Assembly: GCA_019241635.1 (NCBI GenBank)
Contig: JAFAWR010000357.1
Coordinates: forward strand, 1 to 34,841
DNA length: 34,841 nucleotides
Direction: 5' to 3'
Source: Solirubrobacterales bacterium
GTDB lineage: Bacteria; Actinomycetota; Thermoleophilia; Solirubrobacterales; Solirubrobacteraceae
The number at the start of each line of letters is the position of its first letter. The stretch's first letter is position 1. Both the position numbers and the translations under genes were made by a program. Positions 1-7,735 of this stretch are shown here, in pieces. The notes under the pieces were generated by a model that had not been told where the DNA came from, made no database searches, and saw only the letters and a program-made list of their open reading frames with translations.

Positions 1-3000
1 CGTCGCCGCGATCTCGTAATGCGCGTGGCGCTCCCGTGCACAACTCAGCGCGGTGGTGAGCTCGCGGCCCGCGGCGTCCGTCTCCCCCAGGCGCGCCAGC
101 GCGATGCCGATCGCTCGCTGCAAGAGCGGCCGGCATCGATCGGCCCCCTCGAGCTCCGCCCGCGCGACCTCGAGCCCCCGCCGTGGGTTTCCCGCGAGCG
201 ACTCGGCCTCGGCGATCAGCCCGCGCCCGAAGTCGGCGTACGCGTGCATGTTGAACGCGCGCAGCGTCCGGGTGGAGCGCTCGAGCATCGGTAGGCCGAC
301 CTGTATGTCGCCCCGCCGCACGGCCAGGCGTCCGAGCAGCATGTCGATGAACGCGACGGACTGCGACTCCCGCGTCGCGCTCCAAATCCGTCTGGCGCGC
401 CGCAGATGCTCCTCGGCCTCTTCTAAGCGGCCTTGGTCCGACAGGATCTCCCCCACGTTGCAGTCGACGAACGCAGCGTCAGCCGGCCGACCCGACCGCT
501 CGCCGCACTCGCGCGCGCGTATATAGAGCGAGAGCGCATCGTCCCACCGGCCGTCGAAGTAGGCGAACATGCCCAGGTTGTTCAGCACGATCAGCTCGTG
601 CTCGGGATCACCGAGCTGCTGATAGATCTCGAGCGCCTGCCACGAGTGCGTCGCCTCCTCGCGGCGACCGGACTCGACCAGCGCCCAGTCCAGCGAGTAC
701 AGGGCATGGGCGAGCGCGGCGAGCTCCCCCACGGCTCCGGCTTCGGCGATCGCCTCGCGGCACACCACCATCGCCTCCGACCAGCGTCCCTGGCGGTTGC
801 GCAGGCCGCCGAGCCGCGAGAGCAGCTTGGCCCGCCAGGCCCGCGCCACCGGCCCCTCGACTCCATCCAGGCAGCGGAACCCACGCTTGACCCAGCGGAC
901 GGCGGCGCTCAGGGCGGCGCTGCGGGAGGCCACATCGGCGTGGCGGTCGCACAGCCGGGCCTGCGCGACCGGGTCGTCGCAGAGGAGCCGACGCGCCTCC
1001 GTGAGCGCGCGGTTGGCGGCGGCCGGCTCGCCCACGCAGCGAAGCTCCTCCCCCATCTGCTCCCAGGCCCGGGCCAGCGCGTCCGGATCGACCGCCGTCC
1101 CGGACCCCCGACCGGCGTCGATCGCGCGCCGGTAGAGGTGCACGGCGTCGGCGTGGGCGAAGCGCTCGGTGGCGCGCTTGGCCGCGATCAGGGCATAGCG
1201 CTGGGCGCGCACCTGGTCGCCGGCCAGCGCGAAATGGTTCGAGAGCACCGCGGGGTCCGCGTCGACGCCGTGCTCGCGTTCGAGGTGGAGCGCCACTGCC
1301 CGGTGGAGCTCGCGCCGGAGCTTGAACGGCAGGCTGGCGTAGGCCGCCTCCTGGAGCGCCGGACGCCGGAAGCGCACGAGCCCGTCGTCCTCCCGCAGGA
1401 ACACGGCCGCCAGCCGCTCCCAGGCTTGCGCGTCGGGCATGGCGGCGCCGGCCGGGAGCACGTCGGCCAGGCGCTGCGGGTGAAACGACGAGCCGAGCAC
1501 CGCGGCCCGCCGCACGAGCGCGCCGTCCTCGCCGTCCAGTGCATCGATACGAGCCATGGTCGCGGCATCCACGCTGTCGGGGAGCTGGTCGCGATCGCCA
1601 TCCGCCGCCGCGGCGAGCAGATCGAGCAGGAACTCGGGGCTACCTCCCGATCGCCCGGCGGCTAGCTCGACCACGTGCGGGGGCAGCTGCGCCGCCTCCG
1701 GGGTCGAGAAGGCGAGCGCCCGCGTGGCCTCGCGCGGGAGGGGCCCGAGCTCGATGCGGGTCCCCTGGCCGCCCAGTGTCATGCCCCCGGCCGTGTCGCG
1801 CCGGCTGACCAGCACGACCCAGGCCGAGGACCCGAGCTCGTGCGCCAGCGCTTCGAACAGCCCCACCGACGCCGCGTCCATCAGGTGCGCCTGCTCGATC
1901 TCCAGCATCGTCGGGACGACGAGAGCGGGTCCGAGGAAGCGCACGACCACCTCCTGGAGCTTCGCCGCCCGGGATGTCCCGGCGAGCTGCGCGACCTCGG
2001 CCGAGGGCTCCACCTCGATGTCGAGCACGATCGCGATCAGCGACAGCCAGGGCAGCAGGTCCGGCTGGTCGGACTCGATCTCCTCGCGCAGACGGCGCAG
2101 GACGACCTCATCAGGCTCGTGGCCGCCAAGGCCGAGCAACGCGCGCAGCGGCTCTCGCCAGGCGTGGTAGGGCGTGTCGCGCGTGTAGACCTCGCAGGTC
2201 GCCCGCAGGCGCACCATGCCGTCGGCGAGCTTGCCGGCTTCGGCGATCAGGCGGGACTTGCCCACACCGGTCTCGCCCGCCAGCTCGATCAGCCCGCCGG
2301 CCCCCCGCCGCGCATCCTCGACCGCGGTGCGCAGCAACTCGAGCTCACGTGCGCGCCCGACCAGTGGGAGCTCCAGGCGGATCGCCGCATCCGAGGCGCC
2401 CCGGATCGGCGGTCCGACATCCCACGCCTGCACCGGGCGTGTTTTGCCCTTGACCTCGAACGCATCGAGCGCAACCTGCGCGAAGCTCGTCTTGGCGCGT
2501 CGCAGCACATCGCGCGTGGCATAGATCCGCCCCGCCGGCGCCCTGGCCACCAGGCGAGCGGCCAGGTTGACCGTGTCACCCATCACCGCGTACCACCGGC
2601 GGTAGATCGGCCCGACCTGTCCGCTGAACACCGGGCCGCGGTGCACGCCCGCGCGCAGCGGCAGCGGCGGTCCGGCCTCGACGATGTGACGAAGCGCGAG
2701 CAGCATGCGTTCCTCGTCCTCGCCGATCACCCGGGGCACGCCGGCGCTCAGCCGGATCTTGCCTCCGTCGGCGGCGATGTCGGAGTCGAGGAAGCACACG
2801 TCATAGCGCTCGACCGCCTCCTGCACGAGCCGGACGAGCTCGTCGAGCCGTTTGGCCGCGGCGTCGGCTCCGTCCCGGACGATCACCTTGTCGAGACCGC
2901 CGTACTGGAGGAAGGCGATCGTGCCGGTGCGGTGCTCCGGCACCGCCGATCGGCTCAGGAGGTGGTTGCGTACCGCGGCGGGCAGGAAGCTCGCGATCAC

Positions 3001-3678
3001 CTCGCCCGGCGGAGCCGGAAGACCGGCCGGTGCGATCCACTCACACGCCGCGGGCGCACGGGAGAGGAGCCGGCCCGTCCCGGCCGCGGCGCCCAGACAG
3101 CTCCGCGGCAGCCGCTCGGCGGTGTCGGCGCTGATCAGGATCTGGCCCGAGGACGCGGCGGCCTCCATCCGCACCACCGTGCTGGCCGCCGGGCCGCCGA
3201 TCAGGAGCTCGCTGTGCGAGCCCCCAACGACGAACATCGCGTACGGACCGCTGTGCACCCCGACCGACATTCGGAGCACCACTCCGCGATCGCCGGCGCG
3301 CGTACGCCCGACCTCCCGCAGCCGGCGGCGCATCGCGGCCGCCGCACTGCACGCCCGGAGCGCGTGCTGCTGGTCGCCCTCCTGGTCGTAGAACATGAGC
3401 AGCATCGCGTCGCCGCCGAACTTCACCAGCGACCCACCGCGGCTGTACGCCTCGGCCAGCAGCGCCGAGAAGCAGCTGTTGATCATGTCGACCAGTTGCT
3501 CGGCGCCCTCCTTGCCCTGACGGGCCAGCCGCTCGGAGAGGCGCGTGAACCCCGCCACGTCGGCGAACACCATCGTGCACGGGACGGTCTCGCCGAGCAC
3601 GTCGAGCGGGCGGGCCACCCGGGCCAGGAGCGCCCGCGGCACGTACGGGGCGAGCCTGCCGGTCTCGGACGCGCTCAT
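1..3678 (-). CDS. Tandem cyclase-domain / AAA ATPase / TPR signalling protein (3' end outside window)
   Basis: At least 1226 codons are open from the ATG at 3678 to the window edge, so the C-terminus is missing. Domains in order: a first class III nucleotide cyclase domain (about residues 28-190) with both metal-binding aspartates (FADVAGFT, D40; FGGDAML, D90); a second cyclase-type domain (about 245-430) lacking that first aspartate but carrying GDTVNLAAR (N371, R375) and a lysine (K307); an ATPase module with Walker A GETGVGKS (468-475) and a weak Walker B (LEIEQAH, about 592-598); then a helical TPR-like region to the edge. This is the layout of bacterial signalling ATPases with N-terminal cyclase modules. 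The substrate (ATP or GTP) cannot be told from the sequence. It has its own start 124 bases after the rplL stop, beyond a hairpin, so it is probably a separate transcript. No strong ribosome binding site is visible. Confidence 0.85.
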   Translation of the reverse strand, partial: MSASETGRLAPYVPRALLARVARPLDVLGETVPCTMVFADVAGFTRLSERLARQGKEGAEQLVDMINSCFSALLAEAYSRGGSLVKFGGDAMLLMFYDQEGDQQHALRACSAAAAMRRRLREVGRTRAGDRGVVLRMSVGVHSGPYAMFVVGGSHSELLIGGPAASTVVRMEAAASSGQILISADTAERLPRSCLGAAAGTGRLLSRAPAACEWIAPAGLPAPPGEVIASFLPAAVRNHLLSRSAVPEHRTGTIAFLQYGGLDKVIVRDGADAAAKRLDELVRLVQEAVERYDVCFLDSDIAADGGKIRLSAGVPRVIGEDEERMLLALRHIVEAGPPLPLRAGVHRGPVFSGQVGPIYRRWYAVMGDTVNLAARLVARAPAGRIYATRDVLRRAKTSFAQVALDAFEVKGKTRPVQAWDVGPPIRGASDAAIRLELPLVGRARELELLRTAVEDARRGAGGLIELAGETGVGKSRLIAEAGKLADGMVRLRATCEVYTRDTPYHAWREPLRALLGLGGHEPDEVVLRRLREEIESDQPDLLPWLSLIAIVLDIEVEPSAEVAQLAGTSRAAKLQEVVVRFLGPALVVPTMLEIEQAHLMDAASVGLFEALAHELGSSAWVVLVSRRDTAGGMTLGGQGTRIELGPLPREATRALAFSTPEAAQLPPHVVELAAGRSGGSPEFLLDLLAAAADGDRDQLPDSVDAATMARIDALDGEDGALVRRAAVLGSSFHPQRLADVLPAGAAMPDAQAWERLAAVFLREDDGLVRFRRPALQEAAYASLPFKLRRELHRAVALHLEREHGVDADPAVLSNHFALAGDQVRAQRYALIAAKRATERFAHADAVHLYRRAIDAGRGSGTAVDPDALARAWEQMGEELRCVGEPAAANRALTEARRLLCDDPVAQARLCDRHADVASRSAALSAAVRWVKRGFRCLDGVEGPVARAWRAKLLSRLGGLRNRQGRWSEAMVVCREAIAEAGAVGELAALAHALYSLDWALVESGRREEATHSWQALEIYQQLGDPEHELIVLNNLGMFAYFDGRWDDALSLYIRARECGERSGRPADAAFVDCNVGEILSDQGRLEEAEEHLRRARRIWSATRESQSVAFIDMLLGRLAVRRGDIQVGLPMLERSTRTLRAFNMHAYADFGRGLIAEAESLAGNPRRGLEVARAELEGADRCRPLLQRAIGIALARLGETDAAGRELTTALSCARERHAHYEIAAT

Positions 3679-3752
3679 CGACGGTCCAACCCATCGGCGA
3701 CGGGAACCTGTAGGGCGGTCCCTAGGTCAGCCCCCACAGCGTGAATGTAGCC

Positions 3753-3791
3753 AAACCGGGTGCCGGCGCCAACCGGCCGGCACCCCGGTTT
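3753..3791 (-). terminator. Hairpin after rplL
   Basis: A 14-base inverted repeat (AAACCGGGTGCCGG and its complement, with one bulged G) closes a loop of about ten bases right after the rplL stop. There is no U tract on the minus-strand RNA, so efficiency is uncertain. Its position at the end of the ribosomal-protein block and before the cyclase gene fits a terminator. Confidence 0.55.
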
Positions 3792-3801
3792 GCGCGAAGG
3801 G

Positions 3802-4188
3802 TTACTTCAACTCGACGGTGGCGCCGGCTTCCTCGAGGTCGGCCTTCAGCTTGTCCGCCTCGGCGCGATCGATGCCTTCCTTGACCGGCTTGGGCGCCTC
3901 GTCGACCAGCGCCTTGGCCTCCTTGAGGCCCAGACCGGTGGCCGCGCGCACGACCTTGATCACCTGGATCTTCTTGTCGCCGGCCGCCTGGAGGACCACG
4001 TCGAACGCGGTCTGCTCCTCGGCCTCCTCGGCGCCGCCGTCGGCCGCTGCACCGCCGCCCGCGGGCGCGGCTGCCGCGACTGCGGTGGCCGAGACGCCGA
4101 ACGCCTCCTCGAGCGCCTTGATGCGCTCGGAAAGCTCGAGTACCGAGATTGACTTGAGCTCGTCGATCCACTCTTCAGTGCTGGGCAT
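3802..4188 (-). CDS. rplL: 50S ribosomal protein L7/L12
   Basis: This 128-residue protein matches L7/L12 throughout. It has an N-terminal dimerisation helix pair (about 1-35), an Ala/Gly-rich hinge (37-57), and the C-terminal factor-binding domain starting at TAFDVVL with the GLGLKEAK and KADLEEAGA motifs. L12 dimers bind the L10 tail on the ribosomal stalk and recruit translational GTPases. It starts at the ATG at 4188 with GGAGG-like bases just upstream (plus-strand cctcctta at 4193-4200), 9 bases after the rplJ stop, so the two are one operon. It is followed by a hairpin rather than by rpoB. Confidence 0.98.
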   Translation of the reverse strand: MPSTEEWIDELKSISVLELSERIKALEEAFGVSATAVAAAAPAGGGAAADGGAEEAEEQTAFDVVLQAAGDKKIQVIKVVRAATGLGLKEAKALVDEAPKPVKEGIDRAEADKLKADLEEAGATVELK

Positions 4189-4197
4189 GGTTCCTCC

Positions 4198-4956
4198 TTA
4201 GGCGCCGGGTTCCTCATCCGGCGCGGCTTCTTGGTCAGTTTCTTCCGACGCTCCGGGCTCGGCCTCGACGTCGACGATTGGTTCAGCTGGGGTCTCGGCC
4301 GCCGCCTCCGGCTCAGCCGCCGCCTCCGGCTCAGCCGCCGCCTCGGGCTCGGGCAGTTCCTGCGGCTCCGGGGTCTCGACGGTTTCGGGCGTCGCCGCCG
4401 CCGTGGGCTCGTCCGCGCGCGCCGGCGGTGCCTCGCCGCTCACCAATCCCTGGTCGGCAATTGCCTTCAGCTGAATGGCCAGGCCGGCGATCAGGGCGTT
4501 CAGCCCGCGCACCAAGCCGGTGATCGGCGCCGCGATCGTGCCCACGAGCTGGGCATGAAGCACCTCGCGTGCCGGCAGGCGGGCGATCGCCTGCACATCG
4601 GCCGCGCTCAGCGTGGTCGAATCCATCACCCCGCCCTTGAACTCGAGCGTATGCAGGGCGCGTGCCGCGTCGTTCAACGCCTTGGCGGCCAGGGCCGCAT
4701 CGCCGGTCACGAAGGCCAGTGCGGTCGGCCCTTGCAAGAGCTCCTTCAGGGCCGACGCGCCGGCCTCGTCGGCGGCTCGCTCGGTCAGCGAGTTCTTGAC
4801 GATCCGGAAGCGGGTTCCTGACTCGCGCAGACGGACCCGCAGGTCGGCCGCCTGCGCCACCGAGATGCCGCGGTAGTCCACGGCGAACACGGCGTCGGAG
4901 GACCGGATCTGGCCGGCGATCTCCTCTACGACTGCTGCTTTCTGGTCTCGGTTCAT
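4198..4956 (-). CDS. rplJ: 50S ribosomal protein L10 with acidic C-terminal extension
   Basis: L10 anchors L12 dimers to the stalk and is the usual autogenous repressor of its own operon. The core (about 1-175) shows the family pattern: DYRGISVAQAADLR, KNSLTERA, a GPTALAFV segment and the C-terminal helix that binds L12. The protein is 252 residues, whereas the family is normally about 165-180. The extra 75 or so residues are Glu/Ala/Pro-rich and include three copies of PEAAAE-type units. The start is the ATG at 4956, preceded by GAGGAAC. An in-frame upstream ATG at 5013 would add 19 residues of leader-encoded sequence and lacks a good site, so I rejected it. Confidence 0.96.
   Translation of the reverse strand: MNRDQKAAVVEEIAGQIRSSDAVFAVDYRGISVAQAADLRVRLRESGTRFRIVKNSLTERAADEAGASALKELLQGPTALAFVTGDAALAAKALNDAARALHTLEFKGGVMDSTTLSAADVQAIARLPAREVLHAQLVGTIAAPITGLVRGLNALIAGLAIQLKAIADQGLVSGEAPPARADEPTAAATPETVETPEPQELPEPEAAAEPEAAAEPEAAAETPAEPIVDVEAEPGASEETDQEAAPDEEPGA
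4298..4351 (-). repeat. 18-bp tandem repeat inside rplJ, three copies
   Basis: Three adjacent in-frame units occupy 4298-4315, 4316-4333 and 4334-4351. The first two are identical and the third has two substitutions. They encode the repeated Glu-Pro-Glu-Ala-Ala-Ala tail of L10, so copy-number change would lengthen or shorten the acidic tail without changing frame. Confidence 0.9.
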
Positions 4957-5103
4957 TGCCGTTCCTCTTCGAAAATGAAAGACGCCCGCTACGAATGGCG
5001 GGCGTCGAACCAAGGAACCGGAGCTCCAGACGGACTCGAGGCGCCGCCTACTCCGGACTTATGAACTCGCCGGAGGTCTCGGGCAGTGCTTCTCTAGAAC
5101 ATT
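4957..5103 (-). promoter_or_regulatory. L10 leader region between rplA and rplJ
   Basis: 147 non-coding bases separate rplA from rplJ, while most other junctions in this block are 5-12 bases. On the minus-strand RNA it contains a CTAGAA-N2-TTCTAG inverted repeat at the rplA stop (5094-5107), a CTGCCCGAGACC segment, a stem of CTCCGG and CCGGAG (5070-5075 and 5051-5056), a self-complementary GGAGCTCC (5020-5027), and a terminator-like hairpin (4981-5006). Known biology: the L10-L12 complex binds the rplJ leader and represses the operon. Assignment to the L10 leader family rests on position and stems, not on a covariance match. Confidence 0.6.
4971..5006 (-). terminator. Attenuator-like hairpin upstream of rplJ
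   Basis: On the minus-strand RNA a perfect 9-bp stem (GACGCCCGC / GCGGGCGTC) with an 8-base loop is followed at once by TTTCATTTTC, the signature of an intrinsic terminator. It lies 14 bases before the rplJ ribosome binding site region, so it could set how much transcription passes from rplKA into rplJL. Whether it terminates or only delimits the leader is inference. Confidence 0.6.
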
Positions 5104-5823
5104 CTAGGCCGCGACGGGCTCCTCCACGATGTCGCGCGTGCGCGTCGGGTCGACCTTGACCCCCGGGCCCATGGTCGTGGCCACGGTCACCGTGCGGATG
5201 TAGCGACCCTTGGCCGCCGACGGCTTGGCCCGGATCAACTCGTCGATCACCGCCGCGTAGTTCTCGAGCAGGGCCCGCTCGTCGAAATCGCGCTTGCCGA
5301 TCACCAGATGCACGATCGCGTTGCGGTCGGTGCGGTACTCGACCTTTCCGGCCTTGGACTCCTCGACCGCCTTGGCCACGTCCATCGTGACCGTCCCGAC
5401 CTTCGGGTTCGGCATCTTGCCGGCCGGACCCAGGATCCGGCCCAGGCGGCCGACCACCGGCATCAGGTCCGGGGTGGCGATCGCCACGTCGAAATCGTCG
5501 AAGCCGTCCTGGATCCGCTGCGCCAGGTCCTCGGCGCCGACCACGTCCGCGCCGGCTTCCTCGGCCTCGCGCGCCTTGTCGCCCTGGGCGAACACCGCGA
5601 TCTTGACCTCCTTGCCGAGGCCGTTGGGGAGCACCACCGTGCCGCGCAGCTGCTCGTCGGCGTGGCGCACGTTCAGCCCGGTGCGGACGTGCACCTCGAC
5701 CGACTCGTTGAACTTCACGCGCGCAAGCTGCTTGATCAGCCCGATCGCCTCGGTGGGCGAATACTCGCGCTCGCGATCGAAGCGCTTGCGGGCCTCCTCA
5801 TATGTCTTGCCGTGATTTGCCAT
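5104..5823 (-). CDS. rplA: 50S ribosomal protein L1
   Basis: This 239-residue protein is L1 along its full length: N-terminal [21 protein letters not shown], domain II with [17 protein letters not shown], and the C-terminal [25 protein letters not shown]1 binds 23S rRNA at the E-site stalk and in many bacteria also represses rplK-rplA translation through an rRNA-mimic site. It starts at the ATG at 5823, 5 bases after the rplK stop, so it is co-transcribed and probably translationally coupled. It is followed by the L10 leader. Confidence 0.98.
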   Translation of the reverse strand: MANHGKTYEEARKRFDREREYSPTEAIGLIKQLARVKFNESVEVHVRTGLNVRHADEQLRGTVVLPNGLGKEVKIAVFAQGDKAREAEEAGADVVGAEDLAQRIQDGFDDFDVAIATPDLMPVVGRLGRILGPAGKMPNPKVGTVTMDVAKAVEESKAGKVEYRTDRNAIVHLVIGKRDFDERALLENYAAVIDELIRAKPSAAKGRYIRTVTVATTMGPGVKVDPTRTRDIVEEPVAA

Positions 5824-5828
5824 GGCTC

Positions 5829-6251
5829 CTATACGACCTCCACACCCATCGAGCGAGCGGTACCGGCGATGATCTTGGCGGCGGCGTCGATGTCGCCGGC
5901 GTTGAGATCCTTCATCTTCTTCTCGGCGATCTCGCGCAGCTGAGCCTCGGTGATCTTGGCCACCTTGGTCCGGTTGGGCTCGGCCGAGCCCTTGTCGAGT
6001 CCCAGCGCCTGCTTGATCAGGACGGCGGCCGGCGGGCTCTTGGTGATGAAGGTGAACGAGCGGTCCTCGTAGACCGTGATCACGACCGGGATCACCGTGC
6101 CCAGGTCGCCCTGCGTCTGGGCGTTGAACGCCTTGACGAACTCCATGATGTTCACGCCATGCTGGCCGAGCGCCGGTCCGACCGGCGGCGCGGGCGAGGC
6201 CTGGCCGCCCACCGCCTGCAACTTGATCTGGGTCATCACCTTCTTGGCCAC
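5829..6251 (-). CDS. rplK: 50S ribosomal protein L11
   Basis: This 140-residue L11 contains [31 protein letters not shown] and the C-terminal rRNA-binding domain ([29 protein letters not shown]). I chose the GTG at 6251 because AGGAG lies 8 bases upstream and the length fits the family. The frame is open further upstream through nusG, but that stretch is antisense-like shadow. The alternative ATG six codons inside would also give a near-normal protein. The gene begins 11 bases after the nusG stop. Confidence 0.96.
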   Translation of the reverse strand: MAKKVMTQIKLQAVGGQASPAPPVGPALGQHGVNIMEFVKAFNAQTQGDLGTVIPVVITVYEDRSFTFITKSPPAAVLIKQALGLDKGSAEPNRTKVAKITEAQLREIAEKKMKDLNAGDIDAAAKIIAGTARSMGVEVV

Positions 6252-6262
6252 GTAACCAGCTC

Positions 6263-6784
6263 CTAGATCTTCTTGACCTGATCGAAACCGACCTCGACCG
6301 GCGTCTCCCGGCCGAAGATCGACACGAGCACCTTGAGCCGCTGGGCGTCCTCGTTGACCTCGGAGATCTCGCCGGAGAAGTCCGACAGCGGCCCGGATAC
6401 CACCTTGACCGACTCGCCGATCGCGAACTGAGCGCGCGTGCGCGGCCGCTCGGCCACCTCGCGGTGGAGCAGGCGGTTGACCTCGTCCTGGGTGAGCGGC
6501 ACCGGCTCGTTGGAGGCGCCGACGAAGCCGGTGACGCCGGGCGTGCCCTTGACCAGCGACCACGAGTCCTCGTTCAGGTCCATGTTCACGAGCACGTAGC
6601 CGGGCATCGTGCGCTTCTCGACCGTGACCTTCTGGTTGTCCTTCATCTCCGAGACGGACTCGGTGGGTACCACGATCTGGCGCACCGCCTGCTGCTGCCC
6701 GAGCGAGATGATCCGGTGCTCGAGGTTGTGCTTGACCTTGTTCTCGTGACCCGAGTAAGTGTTTACGACGTACCAGCGAAACAT
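6263..6784 (-). CDS. nusG: Transcription termination/antitermination factor NusG
   Basis: This 173-residue NusG has an NGN domain (about 3-105; [39 protein letters not shown]) and a KOW domain (about 115-173; [38 protein letters not shown]). It binds the RNA polymerase clamp and connects to Rho or S10. It is the short form, without the extended N-terminus common in many actinobacterial NusG proteins. The ATG at 6784 has AGGAC 6 bases upstream. Its place between secE and rplK is the standard order. Confidence 0.98.
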   Translation of the reverse strand: MFRWYVVNTYSGHENKVKHNLEHRIISLGQQQAVRQIVVPTESVSEMKDNQKVTVEKRTMPGYVLVNMDLNEDSWSLVKGTPGVTGFVGASNEPVPLTQDEVNRLLHREVAERPRTRAQFAIGESVKVVSGPLSDFSGEISEVNEDAQRLKVLVSIFGRETPVEVGFDQVKKI

Positions 6785-6830
6785 TCTGTTGTCCTAGTTA
6801 GGCCCTCCCAGCCAGAGCGCTCGCAGGCGC

Positions 6831-7451
6831 TCACTGCAAGATGAAAGTTACGAGCTTGCCGGCGACGAAGTCCGCCAAGCCGAGAAACGCCGCCGCGATG
6901 ATGACGAAACCGATCACTACCCCGGTGGCCTGAATCACCTGCGGGCGGTCCGGCCACTGTACTCGCTGGAGCTCGCGCCAGCATCCCTGCAGAAAGCCCG
7001 TGAGCCGCTGGAACATCCCGGGACGGTGCTCGGCGGGTAGCGCACCCGATGCGGCCGGCTCGAGTGAACCGCCACCGGAGTCCTCGCGGCCGCCGCGGCC
7101 GCCGCGGCCGAATCTGCCGCCACCGCCCCCACGATCTGCCTGTTCGATCGATTCCTCGACCTCGCGCTCGAACTCCTCCTCGTCGGCCTCATCGTCGGGC
7201 TCGGACTCGATTGGCCGCCCGGCGGCGAGCTGCGCCTCGGCGAACTCGACGTCGGGCATGGCGTGCTCGAGGGGATCGGGCGCGCCGTTCTCCTCGGGCT
7301 CGAGCTCGGGTCCGACATCGTGCGTCACGGTCGGAAGGCCGGGCAGGACGCCCGGAACGTTCGAGCGATCGCCCGGCGAGCCCGGCCGCGAGCCGGCCTG
7401 AGGCGGCCGGCGGGGCCGGCGCTCCTTGGCGCGTTTGCGGTTGCGAGCCAC
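6831..7451 (-). CDS. secE: Preprotein translocase subunit SecE with long N-terminal extension
   Basis: The last 60 residues are a normal single-span SecE: amphipathic helix with CWRELQRVQWPDRPQV (157-172), then a membrane segment (about 176-200). SecE stabilises SecY in the translocon. The preceding 145 residues are unusual: a basic start (MARNRKRAKERRPRR), an acidic Asp/Glu-rich stretch (about 82-105), then a Gly/Arg segment (108-122) resembling RGG boxes. The start is a GTG at 7451, 8 bases after the rpmG stop, and the reading frame has high GC3 throughout. A later start cannot be excluded, but no better ribosome binding site is visible. Confidence 0.92.
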   Translation of the reverse strand: MARNRKRAKERRPRRPPQAGSRPGSPGDRSNVPGVLPGLPTVTHDVGPELEPEENGAPDPLEHAMPDVEFAEAQLAAGRPIESEPDDEADEEEFEREVEESIEQADRGGGGGRFGRGGRGGREDSGGGSLEPAASGALPAEHRPGMFQRLTGFLQGCWRELQRVQWPDRPQVIQATGVVIGFVIIAAAFLGLADFVAGKLVTFILQ

Positions 7452-7459
7452 CGGTCAGC

Positions 7460-7624
7460 TCAGCGCGTCTCGCGGTGCGGCGTGTGCCGCCTGCACCAGC
7501 GGCAGTACTTGCGCAGCTGAAGCCGCTCCGGGTTGTTCCGCTTGCTCTTGTTGGTCTGATAGTTGCGGCGCTTGCATTCCTCGCAGGCGAGGGTGGCAGC
7601 GATCCGAACGTCTCCACGAGCCAT
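7460..7624 (-). CDS. rpmG: 50S ribosomal protein L33, zinc-binding form
   Basis: A 54-residue ORF starts at the ATG at 7624 and ends at the TGA at 7460-7462. It begins [18 protein letters not shown], continues with [11 protein letters not shown], and ends [14 protein letters not shown]. Two CxxC pairs mark the zinc-binding (C+) L33 paralogue. It is the first gene of the rpmG-secE-nusG-rplKAJL block, which is the usual place for L33. A weak GGAAG lies 11 bases upstream. Confidence 0.95.
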   Translation of the reverse strand: MARGDVRIAATLACEECKRRNYQTNKSKRNNPERLQLRKYCRWCRRHTPHRETR

Positions 7625-7705
7625 ATAGGCGCTTCCGTCTGAGGGGTCAGAGTCCGGCTACCGGACCGCGGGCGCAGAAACGAACGCCGCCCGGCGCCGG
7701 CCCTC

Positions 7706-7711
7706 AGTGTA
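7706..7711 (-). promoter_or_regulatory. Possible -10 element for the rpmG block
   Basis: TACACT on the minus strand, about 80 bases upstream of rpmG, is the best -10-like hexamer in the 111-base gap between the protease gene and rpmG. No clear -35 accompanies it, so the call is weak. No tRNA gene is present in this gap. Confidence 0.25.
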
Positions 7712-7735
7712 GCGAGACAGGCGCGACGCGACGCC

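Noticed and set aside
433-3744. Long plus-strand open frames opposite the cyclase/ATPase gene
   Set aside because: They are rich in Arg, Gly and Pro with no recognisable motif, whereas the minus frame shows clear cyclase and Walker motifs. They are shadows of a high-GC3 gene.
7625-7735. A tRNA gene upstream of rpmG-secE, as found in many bacteria
   Set aside because: No cloverleaf with acceptor stem and T-loop pattern could be drawn on either strand.
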